NCBI GenBank assembly: GCA_964019695.1
Contig: OZ026515.1
Location: 36,100,994-36,164,993, forward strand
Source of the DNA: Loripinus fragilis
Lineage: Eukaryota > Mollusca > Bivalvia > Lucinida > Lucinidae
DNA length: 64,000 nt
Reading direction: 5' to 3'
The notes under the pieces were generated by a model. It worked only from the letters and a program-made list of their open reading frames with translations. It was not told the DNA's origin and ran no database searches. Of the stretch, positions 33,390 to 44,811 are shown one piece after another. Positions within the stretch are counted from its first letter, which is position 1. Each line of letters begins with the position of its first letter. Both the position numbers and the translations under genes were made by a program.

Positions 33390-34317
33390 CGCGGGTCAGT
33401 CAAAAATAACTGAGAGTTGGTTAATATCTTTATACTGGGTCGGCAGTTTTGGCTGAAACTTAATGCTCACATAGAATGAACCTTCAGGCTTTATTGCATA
33501 TAGAAGTTGGCGTCTTATATCATCTTCAATATGGTGTTGCTAGGCAACCGAAGACCGTCTCTCAGCGATGTGTGTTCGCGCTGAGGACTCTTCTGACTAA
33601 GCAGCTATGAATTAAAAATCATTTCAAATCTAAAACATATTAATAACGGACCTTTTATCTATCCAATTGTATCAAACAATGTGTTAGCTATGTTTTGAAG
33701 ATATGTAATAGATAGTAAATACAGTACATGCAATATTCGTTGCCTAGCAACCAAAATCGATGGAAATTCCATTTTTAACTATAACGCCAGATTTTGTTGC
33801 TATGGCAACCGTTTATTCCTAGGAATATTGAAGATATGCATTCAGATGTCAAAACCACTTACTAAATATAATGAAATGATCATATGATATGATGCTTAGT
33901 TGATAATATCGCTATAAAATGAACCGTAACTGGTGGTTGGGATATATTTTGGGGTGAAATTTTCCGAACATTTAGTTAATTTTCCTCTTATTTATGTAAT
34001 TAAATTCCTACGCCTCAGCCTCAGTTGTTGCAGTTCACAAAATACATTCACATACTTAATTTGCAACAAATGCACGAGTTGATGTAACTTTAATTTTGTA
34101 AAGTGTTTCCATGGCAACGCTATATTCCAGCGTGAACGCATGACGTTATGTCGCATTCTTCGGTTGCTAAGCAACACAAATCTATACTTTACATGGTCTT
34201 GTATATTGCATATTCTGACGCAGTACAGTTCGTTGCATGCATGTGTCAATTTCACTAGTGTACGTTAGCCTACGCAAGAGATATGAATCAACTCTCAATT
34301 ATTTTGACTGACCCTCG
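33390..34317. mobile_element. TA-flanked TIR element carrying X-box-like palindromes
   Basis: TIRs: CGCGGGTCAGTCAAAAATAA on the left and, reversed on the right, CGAGGGTCAGTCAAAATAAT, about 30 bp, with TA at 33388-33389 and 34318-34319. At 928 bp it has no transposase and is mariner-like in its end structure. Inside are five GTTGC...GCAAC palindromes (33536, 33739, 33796, 34105, 34163) resembling RFX X-boxes. It interrupts the tandem array at 32460. Confidence 0.85.
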
Positions 34318-34389
34318 TATTATACAAATAATGATGCGAGTAGCGTCGTTGGATGTGTATGTTTACCTCATATTTAAAAATCATCTCTC

Positions 34390-35910
34390 CAAGTAATATT
34401 CTAACTGTTCTCACATGGAGTTACAATAAGCATATTAAACGGTCTGTTTAGACAATGACTTCAAACCATATATTCCTCAAAAAGGCACAGTACTGAAGAT
34501 TTGCGGTATTTGTATAATTATGAAGATTGTGTACTCAACCAGCTGCTGAATCAAACATGAGACCCAGCCCCAGCGACATTGGATGAAAGCCGCGTCGACT
34601 TACATCCAAAGTTGCCACACCCGTAAAAACATACTATATGTATAAAAAAAATAGGGGAACTTGCCTATCGATTCCCATATATCTTAGGGCTGGTAATAAG
34701 TCCCGATTTATTTCCCTTGGTTTATATCACGAATTATATCCAATTGGTTCACACAAATCCCGTGTTATAATCCAATGTGGCAGGCAGTGACGACTTTGGC
34801 TGGATTACCCATATGAGCAGTACTGTGAGGTCCTTCAGAGCCGCCAACATTGTGCCAGAATAAAAAAACGATGTTTTCGTGATTTGATTTTTACTATCAC
34901 TAACTTGCTGAAAAATATTGAGATCATAAGATACATAATCCAAAGAGATTGAGTGACATATGTCAACAAAGAACAATTTCACTGCGACACGTGCAGCTTA
35001 AGTTATTTGAACAGGCATTACCATTGGCTAGATACTCATTAAAGCCGACACAATATTCAATCTAAGTTTGTTTACGTACAACTTCGACCAGTGACTAGAA
35101 TCGCCTCATCGAGTCTGTGGAGTCGGTTCTATTGGACATTCACATTCGGTAATATCTTCTGAATGTGAGTGATGTCGGAAACGCCTCATAGAAGCGCTTT
35201 CAAAGGAAGCTTACATTAAGCATCTTTTTTTATTAAAAATGAGGGAGAACGGTCGCCAAAAGTCATTTGGACACCCATTTGTATAGATGTTACCCCTTAT
35301 TTAGACTTCATGTGACATCTTATCCTTTTGTAAAGGTCAAGTATATATGTTTTTGTGGGAAGATAAATTATTTTGTTAACCATAATGAAAGCTAAATTAA
35401 TACTCTGTATCTTTAATGCTGAGTAATCTTATGCTATGTTATGTTATTAAATAGCATGCCATTAAAAAGCCTTTTAAGATAAATATAGATTATATATACA
35501 TGTATACGAAAATAACAGACGTGTGGAAGTCTGATGTGGACATGGGAAAGTCAACGGAGAAAGCGGAGGTTACCCTAATTAAATTCACTACAGTGAAAAA
35601 AAACATCGACGCGTTATTTTTCATTTATAAAATACCATTATATCTTTTCATTAGTGAAACTATCGCGTTCGCTCATTTCAGAGACACTCTATTTTCACAG
35701 CCTAAAAAACAATATAAATATATGTAAAATAGTTTTTTTTACAATATCTTTATGCAACAGAATATTCAAGAGAGCAAAGTAAAGTCTTGGTATCTTCTGA
35801 ACTTAACTGATATATTGTGTTCGGTTTCCACAGTTTTATTAAAGAAACAATAAACGGTTCCAAAATATGTATACTCAGACATTACTTATCTCGGTCAGTC
35901 TCACCCGATC
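34390..35910. other. No gene seen
   Basis: AT-rich sequence without recognisable coding, tRNA-like or terminal-repeat structure. Short open frames (for example 35500-35727) have no domain and no coding-like composition. Confidence 0.55.
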
Positions 35911-36310
35911 CTCGAGATTCTGGGCCCGGAATTACAATGCCTCCTTAAAGTTAAGGTAGACTTAAATTGACGAACTTACTTAAATTTCACGAAAAGTGCA
36001 TTACAATCATTTTCCCTATCTTAAATGTCTCCTTATCTCGACAAAATACTTAAATATTTAAGGTAGCAGCGAGGCTACCTATAAGATTTAACTTTTTGAC
36101 ATATCGATGTACGTAAATGTAAACAATGGCGAACGTCCGGACTTTGGTGAGGCTGCAAAGTCAACGACACGTTTTTGCAGCGTTATTTTGACTATGTTGA
36201 CATTCTGTATTTGCAATAATATTTACAAATAACAAAGTTATTTAACTCCATATTTTAGATACATGCATTTTATTACATCAAAAATGTTATATGCACATAC
36301 AAATCAAAAG

Positions 36311-36400
36311 GTGAATTCGTAGCATAGTGGATTAATTGCTTGTCCACTGTCATAGAGACTGCAAGTTCGAGCCCCGCCACAGTACCATTTCATTTAATTT
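36311..36400 (+). mobile_element. tRNA-derived SINE head
   Basis: A-box-like TAGCATAGTGG at 36320 and B box GTTCGAGCC at 36365, followed by CAGTACCATTTC and a T-rich stretch. The acceptor and T stems do not pair, so this is not a functional tRNA gene. Confidence 0.6.
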
Positions 36401-36435
36401 TTTTTAATTCTATATTTTTATCAATTATTGATTGA

Positions 36436-36666
36436 GCCGTGGCATGCGATTTCCAACAATGTGGCATTTTGACATGTGTAGACTCAGACGAGCCTGTGCA
36501 GCCGCCTTTTAAGCTTAGACAGTCAAAATGCTGTTTTGGCAGAAGCTAAATATTCATAGAATATTCAAACTACTAGCAAAGGCTCTGATCAAACTGCGCG
36601 TATGCGCAGGCTGATCTGAGGCTCTGCTCGTCGCACATACCACATTGTTAGAAATCTCATGTAGCG
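36436..36666 (+). mobile_element. MITE family E, copy 1
   Basis: About 230 bp with inverted ends GCCGTGGCATGCGATTTCCA and CATTGTTAGAAATCTCATG. The interior has CAGACGAGCCTGTGCA, ATAGAATATTCAAAC and CAAAGGCTCTGATCA. Copies at 38606-38800 (reverse) and 58168-58402. Confidence 0.8.
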
Positions 36667-36944
36667 GTTAATTTAAAGATATAATTCATAAGCATTTGCA
36701 AACCATTTGCTGAATATCGCTTTACTTGATTGAATCGATTCCTGATCTTTGCACCCTTACTTACTTTAATGACAGCAAACAATGCGTACCCTATTGAGTA
36801 GATGCATTCAGAGGCATCTTGCATATATGCGTTTTCGTGTTTGATAATGTCCCATTTGATGGACACTTTGTATAAATGTTAAAACTGTTTTTCAATAATG
36901 CTTAAAGGACACATGTGAAAATATGATACAATAAAAATGAAGAA

Positions 36945-37035
36945 AAAGAAATGAAAGCATTGATGGGATTCGAACCTGTGCATAATGGAAAAACAAATGC
37001 ATGTTCTGCTGCCATCGACTCTATCTTCTGGCTAT
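36945..37035 (-). mobile_element. tRNA-like SINE head, minus strand
   Basis: On the minus strand, TAGCCAGAAGATAGAGTCG is followed about 45 nt later by a perfect B box in CAGGTTCGAATCCCATC. No clean cloverleaf can be drawn. Most likely a SINE remnant. Confidence 0.5.
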
Positions 37036-37997
37036 ACAAGATGATATCAAACAGTTTTCAAAACTACACCTGACTGCTGGATATGCCAGCCTACTGTTTT
37101 GATTTCAATGTTTACAAACAAGCAAATGTTAACATGGTCATTAGATCTTAGCAGCACTATAGAAGGTTTTTAGGAGCGATATCGTTTCTCTACCACCACG
37201 ATAACGTATATTCATACGCGGATCCAGGAAATTTTCGTCGGGTTTGGCAGTGGGGGGGTTCAAGCCCGACTGACTGAAAAAAAGCTCTGACGTTGTTTTT
37301 TTCTTCGTTTTTTTGCAAGTCCTCAGCTTATTTTGCAGAGGGAGTCCAGTGATCATGTTTTTTTACAAAGAAATCTATCATTAAATTATAACTTTCCGAT
37401 ATTCCATGGAGAAGGACGGTCCAACACTTCCAGGGGGTCCAACTTTTCCCATAGCGGAGGGGGTCCAATTCCAGTTCACCACATCAAGAAGTCTGCGAGT
37501 ATTCTATAACTACCCCCACACACACTCCCCCTTAAGCATATGAACAAACTGGAGGATCTGAAGGTCCTGTAGCGCTTACCTGATCTCATTGATAAAATTA
37601 AAATAGGTCAATGTCAACTTAGGCTTATTATTGAAACATATTTTGTTTTACCATATATGGGAGTGTGTTTTTTTCATTTGGAATTATCACGTATGCATTG
37701 TACATAGCGCGTTCTGGCTCAATTGGCGCCTTTAAATTAACAAATACTAGCTAGTATCTGATAATTAGCCAGTTTCTGGCTTGCCATTGGGAATTTATGT
37801 GTCCAAAATGAGTACATGTACGCTATGTAAGTCATTGGTTATGACTCGACATGGCTCGCGAATTAGATGGGTAACCGGGTGCCGTTTGGCAGAGATATTT
37901 GTAGCTTATAGCATGGCATCAGTGTTGTACAGCTCAAGTCGGATGAAAATCCCGAATTTACGTAGACCTCGAAGTCTCCCAATTACTGATATTGCTT

Positions 37998-38155
37998 GGG
38001 AGCGCAGTGGCTCAGCGGTAGAGTGCTTGACTCGAGACCGAGGGGCCGCGGATTCGATCATCACCGACGTAACTGCGTTGTGTCATTGAGCAAGAACATT
38101 AATTAAGATTGTTAATGGGACTTAAATAATCAAATCAAACAAACAAACAAAACTG
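37998..38155 (+). mobile_element. tRNA-derived SINE, short
   Basis: GGGAGCGCAGTGGCTCAGCG has a clear A box (TGGCTCAGCGGTAGAG). GGATTCGATCA is a slightly decayed B box. The 3' end is TTAATGGGACTTAAATAATC followed by (CAAA)n. It has the head-and-tail layout of bivalve SINEs and lies near the right end of the 2.37-kb TIR element. Confidence 0.8.
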
Positions 38156-38605
38156 ATATTGTAAGTTAGGTTCACAAAAACGGCGCATTATAAATGCACA
38201 TTTAAGATGGAATCTTAACTTTAAGAAATATTGGAGTTAAGTTCGTAAAAGTCTACTTAACTTAAGGAGGCATTGTAATTCCGGGCCCAGTGGTCATTTT
38301 CCACGTTCATATGATAGGTCAGCTAAAGGACAATGCTCGATCTAATATGGGAAAACATGATAAACTAATTTTCAGAATCCACATCTTCTATAGACAAAAC
38401 TTATTTTAGTACATCACATTATTTATCTTGCTTCGATTTCATTCCTCTCTGATGTTTATGAGATGAGCAGCACCGCCGCAAACTGGTATTCAGGTTAGGT
38501 ACATGTATGATACTCGACACGAGAAACCCTGACTTTGTTGCATGCTGATCTGATCTGTAGTTTGATCAGTGCCTTTGCTTCCAACATTTTGGAAGTTTAT
38601 TAGCT

Positions 38606-38800
38606 TAGCCGCGATATGAGATTTCCAACAATGTGGTATGTGCGACCAGCAAATGATCAGGACTTATGCTAGTCGCTCGAATATTCTATGAGTGTTAAGC
38701 TACTGACCGAACAACATTTGGAGATTCTAAGCTTAAAGGGAGGAGCACAGGCTCGTCTGACTCTACAAATGTCAAAATACCACATTGTTGGAACTCATTA
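38606..38800 (-). mobile_element. MITE family E, copy 2 (inverted)
   Basis: Same family as 36436: ATGAGATTTCCAACAATGTG at one end and CCACATTGTTGGAACTCATT at the other, with CGAATATTCTATGAG and AGGCTCGTCTGACTC inside. Confidence 0.75.
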
Positions 38801-38906
38801 ATTTATTATTTTTCTGTGCCTGCTACACGCAAAATCTCCATATTCTAGCTTGTCTCAGTATTGGAGCAGATAGGATTTAGCTTTAAGGTCGCAAACCTCG
38901 AATACA

Positions 38907-39112
38907 GGCCCTGAGGTTATAAACTTTTTTTCATTCTCAACTCAACTAAGCATGAAATTCAAATGCTCATAAACACCAAAATGCTGAAAAATAATGATCT
39001 CTTGCTTTCAAACACTCGGATGTTGTATTTATCATGCTAATAAATGTTAGCATTTTAACATTTATGAGCATAATAAATTGAGCATGAAAAAAGCTTTATA
39101 ATCTCGGGGCCA
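38907..39112 (+). mobile_element. MITE family A copy
   Basis: GGCCCTGAGGTTATAAAC to TTATAATCTCGGGGCC, with CTCAACTCAACTAAGCATG. The central palindrome is shortened by a deletion (AATGTTAGCATTTTAACATT). Confidence 0.8.
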
Positions 39113-39114
39113 GG

Positions 39115-40170
39115 TTTTCTCGGGACGATGTCCATAATGGTAATTTTGAGATTTAACAACTTTTCTAGAAGGTTGTTATATGACCAAAAAAAACACATTT
39201 CTCTTATTTTGAGCAACGTAATAATTTCAAAAGTGATACAATGATATTTGCATTGTTACTTTGAATGGAAGGCTGTGACAAGTACGCGCATCCGTGAGTT
39301 GGGTGACGCAAGCAGATTTACTTCAACCATTTATTACGGCTCCGACATTGGCGTTAATGCTGTCATAATAGGAACATAAGTGTCCCCTTAGCATCTCCAA
39401 CATTATTTTCAAGCATCTGTAAAGTGGGAATTGGCTCCTTTGTAGATTTCCATATGCTGCTCTGATACTGAGATCTTTTGACTCTTTGAAGAAGAGAACG
39501 TTTAGTTTTCTACAAACATCTACCATCTTAACCTAGTAAGATTGTCAATGGTTAATCCTGGCTGACAATCAGGCATATATATTGTTCGAGAGCATTCTTA
39601 GTCTCGTCTTGCAGTGAGACATGACCAAGTTTCCTGAAAGCATTGTGGGCAGAAGAATCTGCGTTACTGTTAGCCTTCCAACATAATATTTTACATTGCC
39701 TGAAATTAATCCATTAATATCAGCAGTATCTACTGGCAAAAGTAACGTTAAGATCTTTGCATGACTTTGCTGATTTAAGCTGATCTAGACCTTAACATAT
39801 AACCATCGCATCAACAACTTTAATCCTTCCTGTTTGCGTGCTAGGTATATCTCATCCTGATCTTTGACAATAAAGATCATATAGGCAAACCGAAACTCCT
39901 TTTTTCAGCTACACACCATAAGCAATTAGTGTGCTAAATATGAACACCTTCCATCAAAATGAAAGAAGTTCGTGCTACGAGTTGTAAGACAGGTTTCAAG
40001 TATACTTGACCTGTACCTTTGACTCTGAAATTATATCAGTAATCTGAAAACCTTCTTTGTCATCTAGACACCATATGCAATCAGTGTGCTAAATACGGAC
40101 ACCTTCAGGCAAAAATCAAGAAGGCAGTTTGAAGGGCAGCTATATCCCTAACCACAGAACGACAGAGTGG
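39115..40170. other. No gene seen
   Basis: No supported ORF. From 39960 on, imperfect tandem-like text (AATTAGTGTGCTAAATATGAA, then ATCAGTGTGCTAAATACGGA) begins the diffuse repeat region that continues to 42.6 kb. Confidence 0.5.
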
Positions 40171-40179
40171 TGGGACCTC

Positions 40180-40260
40180 TAGTTGTCGAAGTGACCGAGC
40201 GATTAGTGCTCCCAACTGTGGATCACAGCGTCCAGGGTTCAATTACTGCTTTATCGATAC
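40180..40260 (+). mobile_element. tRNA-like SINE head
   Basis: GTCGAAGTGACCGAGCGATT, AGTGCTCCCAACTGTGGATC, then CAGCGTCCAGGGTTCAATTA: A-box-like GTGACCGAGCGATTAG and B-box-like GGGTTCAATTA. The 3' half of the acceptor stem is not recognisable, so it is not called a tRNA gene. Confidence 0.5.
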
Positions 40261-40479
40261 AGCACTTCATTGCACTCAGCCTTTCATTATCATAGCATGA
40301 CTTAAATACAGTTGAAAAGGTCATGAAATACCAAGGCATCCATGTATGTCTTTGGTTGCTGAGAGCAAAAGTCATTAGCTCTATGATTGGTACCATGAAC
40401 GACCATGGACATGTGTTTTGCGCATTTTCTTTATTTTGGTCAATATGTAACAATAGTTAAATGAATACCCTTCAAGGCT

Positions 40480-41330
40480 TGGTATGAAGTTATGACCTTG
40501 ACCTTGAGCACGCATAACGGAGACGTGTATTCTGTACATCTTCTCACTGAAGAAACCATTTTTAGTTTAGCCCATTTAAATGAAACATAATGCAACTCCT
40601 TACTTGCAAACATAAAATCAAATGTTCAAATTATTGAACTTCAACTGTGATATTGACCTTGAGTTGGCATGGTTAAAACATATGGTATGCATACAGTCTA
40701 ATTGTGTTGAATATTTGACTAAAATTATAATCAAAACCCTTCTGACATAAAAGAAGGAATTCAAAGGTTCAAACTCGTGACCTTAAATTGTTACATAGAG
40801 CTTAATTAAGCCACAATGATGTCATAAATTTTGCATATCCCCTCACTGAACTGGACATTTCACCTTTATTTTATGAAATAATTACACGCGTAAAAGCGAT
40901 AGGGTGCGGACATAGAATTAAAGGCTCAAACTTGTGGCCAACACTGGTGACCATGACCTTGTAGTCATTGTTGAATTACAAGCTTCGCACATCTTCTAAC
41001 TTAGACGAATATTCGACAAAAAAATTAGATACGGGGCGGACACGAAACTCAATGTTCAATCACTTCAGCTGTGACCTTGACCTTTAGTTTGCATGGTTGC
41101 GCTATGTGTTTTGAACATCCTCGCACTACGCGGAACGTCTTATCAAAGTGTAATGAAAATCCTTCAAGGGGTTGATGAGATATGGAGCATACGCCCAATT
41201 AAAGGCTATATTCCATTTCATGTAACTGTCACCCTGACTATGAGTCTGCGTAATTGAGTCACAGGTACTGCAAACTGTCTCACTGAGGTGAACACTTGAC
41301 TAAAGCTAATAAGGAATCTTTAAAGTGTTC
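40480..41330 (+). repeat. Diffuse tandem repeat with TGACCTTGACCTT blocks
   Basis: About four or five units of roughly 200 bp, each with a GTGACCTTGACCTT-like block (40490, 40655, 40780, 40960, 41075), CATCTTCTCACTGAA-like text and CGGACATAGAATTAAAGGCT-like text. Strongly diverged. Outlying pieces with TTGACCTTGAACTTTGACTT lie at 42458-42560. Confidence 0.65.
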
Positions 41331-41338
41331 CAGAGGTA

Positions 41339-42351
41339 TGCTGAGACCAAGTTCTAATCGGTCACCTTACATTTTTACGCTAGTACATATGGTATACAAA
41401 ATGAAGCAATATTTTGCCCAGACTCTTCAAGTTATTTCATTTAAAAATGACGTTTTCTTCTTGCACGGACAAAGTTAGAGAGAAGGTACTTTCATTACAA
41501 AAGTCAAACTCTTTCTATGATATAAAATATTCAACAAAAATGTTATCAATTTACGTTATTTATTGTGTGAAGATGTTACTGACTACCGCGATTTAAGAAG
41601 AACAAATTCTCAAAAGTTTGTTTCGATAGTGCTTTTCGTTTTTGCTACACAATAGCATAAGACAAAAATTTTTAGCAGCTTAATCATAGAAACTCAGCTT
41701 AAAGCTTGCAATTTACATACGAACTTTGCACTGCTCTGTGCGCTTTATTATCAGCGGCACAGCATTGAACTTTTCAGCGATTATTTATTATTACCAGAGG
41801 TCACCGTTCCTTTATAAAAATTAAAAAAACCACAAACATAATGCCATCAAATTGAATTTTAAACTTTCACATTGAAACCTTAAGTGTGCTGTAGTCGTAA
41901 AGAAAATATTTATAAAAAATGGACTAATCAAGTTCTACTGTGTTTGGCCTACAGTGTTCATATAAAATAAGTGCATTTAACAGCATGAGCTACCGATGAA
42001 TTTCAAAAATCTCGAAAATTTTCGAAAAATGCAATACTTTAAAAAATGCGTAAAAAATCTACCATAAACAAAATTTCAATTGTTGAGTGTTTTTAAGTCG
42101 AGTAGACCAATTTGTAACCGCATACACTTTACTTTTTTAAACTACGCTTAAATCCATTTTTTTCTTAAAAAAGTGGATTTTTGCTTTTTTAACACAAAAA
42201 TTTTGGAGTAATAGAAAGCTGTTCCAAAACAACGCTAAACTTTTGCCCAATTAAATGCATATATTTAGGCAAAATTTCATTTCAATTTTATTAGCATTTG
42301 GTCAGAAATAATGAAGTTGAAAAAGTGACCGATTAGAACTTGATCGCAGTT
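41339..42351. mobile_element. TIR element family C, copy 2
   Basis: Left TGCTGAGACCAAGTTCTAAT after TA. The right end is the reverse complement of CTGCGATCAAGTTCTAATCG, followed by TA. The interior matches copies 1 and 3 (GCACGGACAAAGTTAGAGAG, TTTAGGCAAAATTTCATTTC). 1013 bp, non-coding. Confidence 0.85.
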
Positions 42352-42669
42352 TACAAGATTTATGTAGACGAATGCCTTCCCCTCTCTGCTCCAGGTTGGT
42401 CGATTTATGAATGTGGAGTTTACTTTGAGAACTGTTAAGCAAATTGTAAATATATTTGACCTTGAACTTTGACTTCAAAGTCATATCGGTGATCTTAAAA
42501 CTAATGTACACACCACCACTTTTAAGTATATTTGACTTTGACCTTAGATTTCAAGGTTACGTCGATGACCAGATCTGAGACCTTTGTTATAATCTTCGCA
42601 TAATAGCCAATTAGCGTGCCAAATATGAACACCCTCGGGCAAGGACAATATTGTGTTATTTAAAAGTAG

Positions 42670-43270
42670 TTTCTATTAATAATCTGGAGCAGGACGAACG
42701 CTAAACTATAAAAAAAACTTTGTCTGGCTAAGAAATGCATAATTATGCGTATCAATAGCGCAATGGCCGCCATTTTGATGACGTCACCATTTACCCAGAA
42801 GCGGATATCAGATGTGTGTACTGGATAAATTGTTGCTAATGCCTCAAAGTTTAATCTGATATAGGTCGCCGAAAATCGTAACGAAATTTACACGGGGCCA
42901 AATTTTGTCCTATTCGACATAGACTACAACGTGGCTCATAGGCCCATGGCCCATAGGCAAGATGGCCTGTTACATTTTAAAGTAGATTTTTGTGTAAATA
43001 TTATTATGACTAAAATCTGGAGCAGTACTGAAATTAAATCTATTAAAAAAAGGTTTATTTTGCCAACATACTTTGATTTTTCTTAAATACATAGTATTGC
43101 GGATTATAATTATGAGATGGCTGGTATGTTGATGACGTCTTTACTCGGGCCAGACGCGGAACTCAGATATGGAAAATGGTTGAAATTGTTGTAAATACCT
43201 CAAAGTTTAATTTTAAATTGTCACGAAATTTACACGGGACCATTTGTTGTCCCATTCGACATAGACTAAA
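42670..43270 (+). repeat. Two diverged units of a 356-bp tandem repeat
   Basis: AATCTGGAGCAG, TGATGACGTC, CCTCAAAGTTTAAT (42842 and 43198), ACGAAATTTACACGGG and CCATTCGACATAGACTA-type text occur twice, about 356 bp apart. No coding potential. Confidence 0.75.
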
Positions 43271-43936
43271 AAGTCAATCATTGGAACCGGAAATCCCTTA
43301 ACGGGTACTTCGACAAATAGGGAAGGCCAGCGAAAATGCAACATAATGTGGTATTTCACATCTGGGTCTGCACTCAGTTTGCTAAGACAAAAAATGAATG
43401 CAATAGTTTTTGGAAAGTGTAACCTGTCCTCAATATACTCATGTAAAATGGACCATCTTGGTTTTATTGCACGTAACTTTATGGTAAATTGCATTTGTCT
43501 GAAAAGGGTTAAAAGTAACCGTAACATCTTATTATAAATTTTAAAGTATGCCAATAAAATAATAAAAAAAAAACATTAAGGAAGGGGAGTTCATTCGCCA
43601 TCATTTGACATCAATGTATTAGAGTCCTGCAACGTTAAGCTGACTATGTTGACATTCTGTATTAAAACAATATTTACCAATCACAAAGTTATTTTTAATT
43701 CACTATTTTAAGAATACATGTAATACATGCCTTTTATTACATCTAAAATGTTATATGCACATACGGATGAATGCTTGTCCACTGTTCGAAATCGAAAATA
43801 CATACAGAAACACAAACAAAAATCAAATCAACAAACAAAACAAACAGCAACAACAGCACAAAAGCAACAACTTCACATACGTTGTCTACACGTTGTTTTA
43901 CTGCATGTAGACTGTTCAGCTTACAGCATAGACCAA

Positions 43937-44178
43937 GCCCCGAGGTTATAAAGCTTTTTCATGCTCAAATCAACTGAGCACGAAATTTCAACTGCTCATA
44001 AAAACCACAATACCGACTAATAAAGATGTGTCTTGCTTTAAGTCTCTCAGATGTTCTATTTATCATGCTTATAAATGTTAAAATGCCAACAAGTGTTGGT
44101 ATTTTAACATTTATGAGCAGGATAAATTTCGTGCTCAGCTAAGTTGTGTATGAAATAAGTTTTATAACCTCGGGGCCA
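43937..44178 (+). mobile_element. MITE family A copy, upstream of the NRF-like gene
   Basis: GCCCCGAGGTTATAAAGC to TTTTATAACCTCGGGGCC, with the palindrome GCCAACAAGTGTTGG. It ends 290 bp before the ATG of the acyltransferase gene and may lie within its promoter. Confidence 0.85.
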
Positions 44179-44468
44179 GACCTTATAAGTGGTGGTTAAA
44201 AAGTAGGTTTATTTGAACAGACTATCTACTTTTTATTTCACCACAATCTGGTCGTATGATTGCACTTTATTTATAAATTGTCTACATCAAGAAAATCATA
44301 CACAAACGCTATCGTTATCCTTATAAGGATATGCTTACTTTCATTCATATAACTGTGAACTGTAAGGAGCACTGGATACAAACTAGATAATTTCTAACGT
44401 TACTTCCATGAAAATAGGAATACGAAATATATAAATTAAAGTATACTCTACAAGCGCAACCAAACATT

Positions 44469-44811
44469 ATGGCATCAAGTTCAACTGTTTATATTTTAAC
44501 AACAGTCATCAGTTGTTTGTTTATTATTTCATCTGTACAATCTCAAAGACTAAGGAATGAAGCTGACATAATGCAAAAAGCACGAAAAGTAAATGAAAGA
44601 CAGTTATTTCGGGATAAATCTAATTCCAATGTTGATCAGTTCGGTTCCAATCTCCTTCAAGATGCTGGAGATATGGCTAGACGAGCTGAAGAAGCGCTAC
44701 AAGACGGTATTGTGTCAGATACAGACAGGTATAATGTCAGCATGGCCTGTCTCTCTCAGACTGAGGCGATGCTAGAGGCTCTGATATATGGAGAGGAATG
44801 GGCACTAAAGA
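44469..44811 (+). CDS. NRF-like gene exon 1
   Basis: Codes residues 1-114. Hydrophobic YILTTVISCLFIIS makes a signal peptide. A basic/acidic helical stretch follows, and the NRF domain opens at CLSQTEAML. Donor A|GTAAGT, phase 1. The first split codon completes ATG with exon 2, restoring the family motif WALKMIDA. The start is the first ATG before the signal peptide. Confidence 0.9.

Larger units (their letters stand above)
35920..38290. mobile_element. 2.37-kb TIR element
   Basis: Long terminal inverted repeats of about 55-60 bp. The left starts CTGGGCCCGGAATTACAATG, CCTCCTTAAAGTTAAGG; the right end is its reverse complement with a few gaps. Subterminal CTTAAAT / TTAAG motifs are frequent. 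The interior holds tRNA-like SINE heads, a MITE and a SINE but no transposase, so it is non-autonomous. Target duplication is not obvious. Confidence 0.85.

Noticed and set aside
37998..38075. Functional tRNA gene
   Set aside because: A and B boxes are present, but the acceptor and T stems do not pair and a SINE tail follows.
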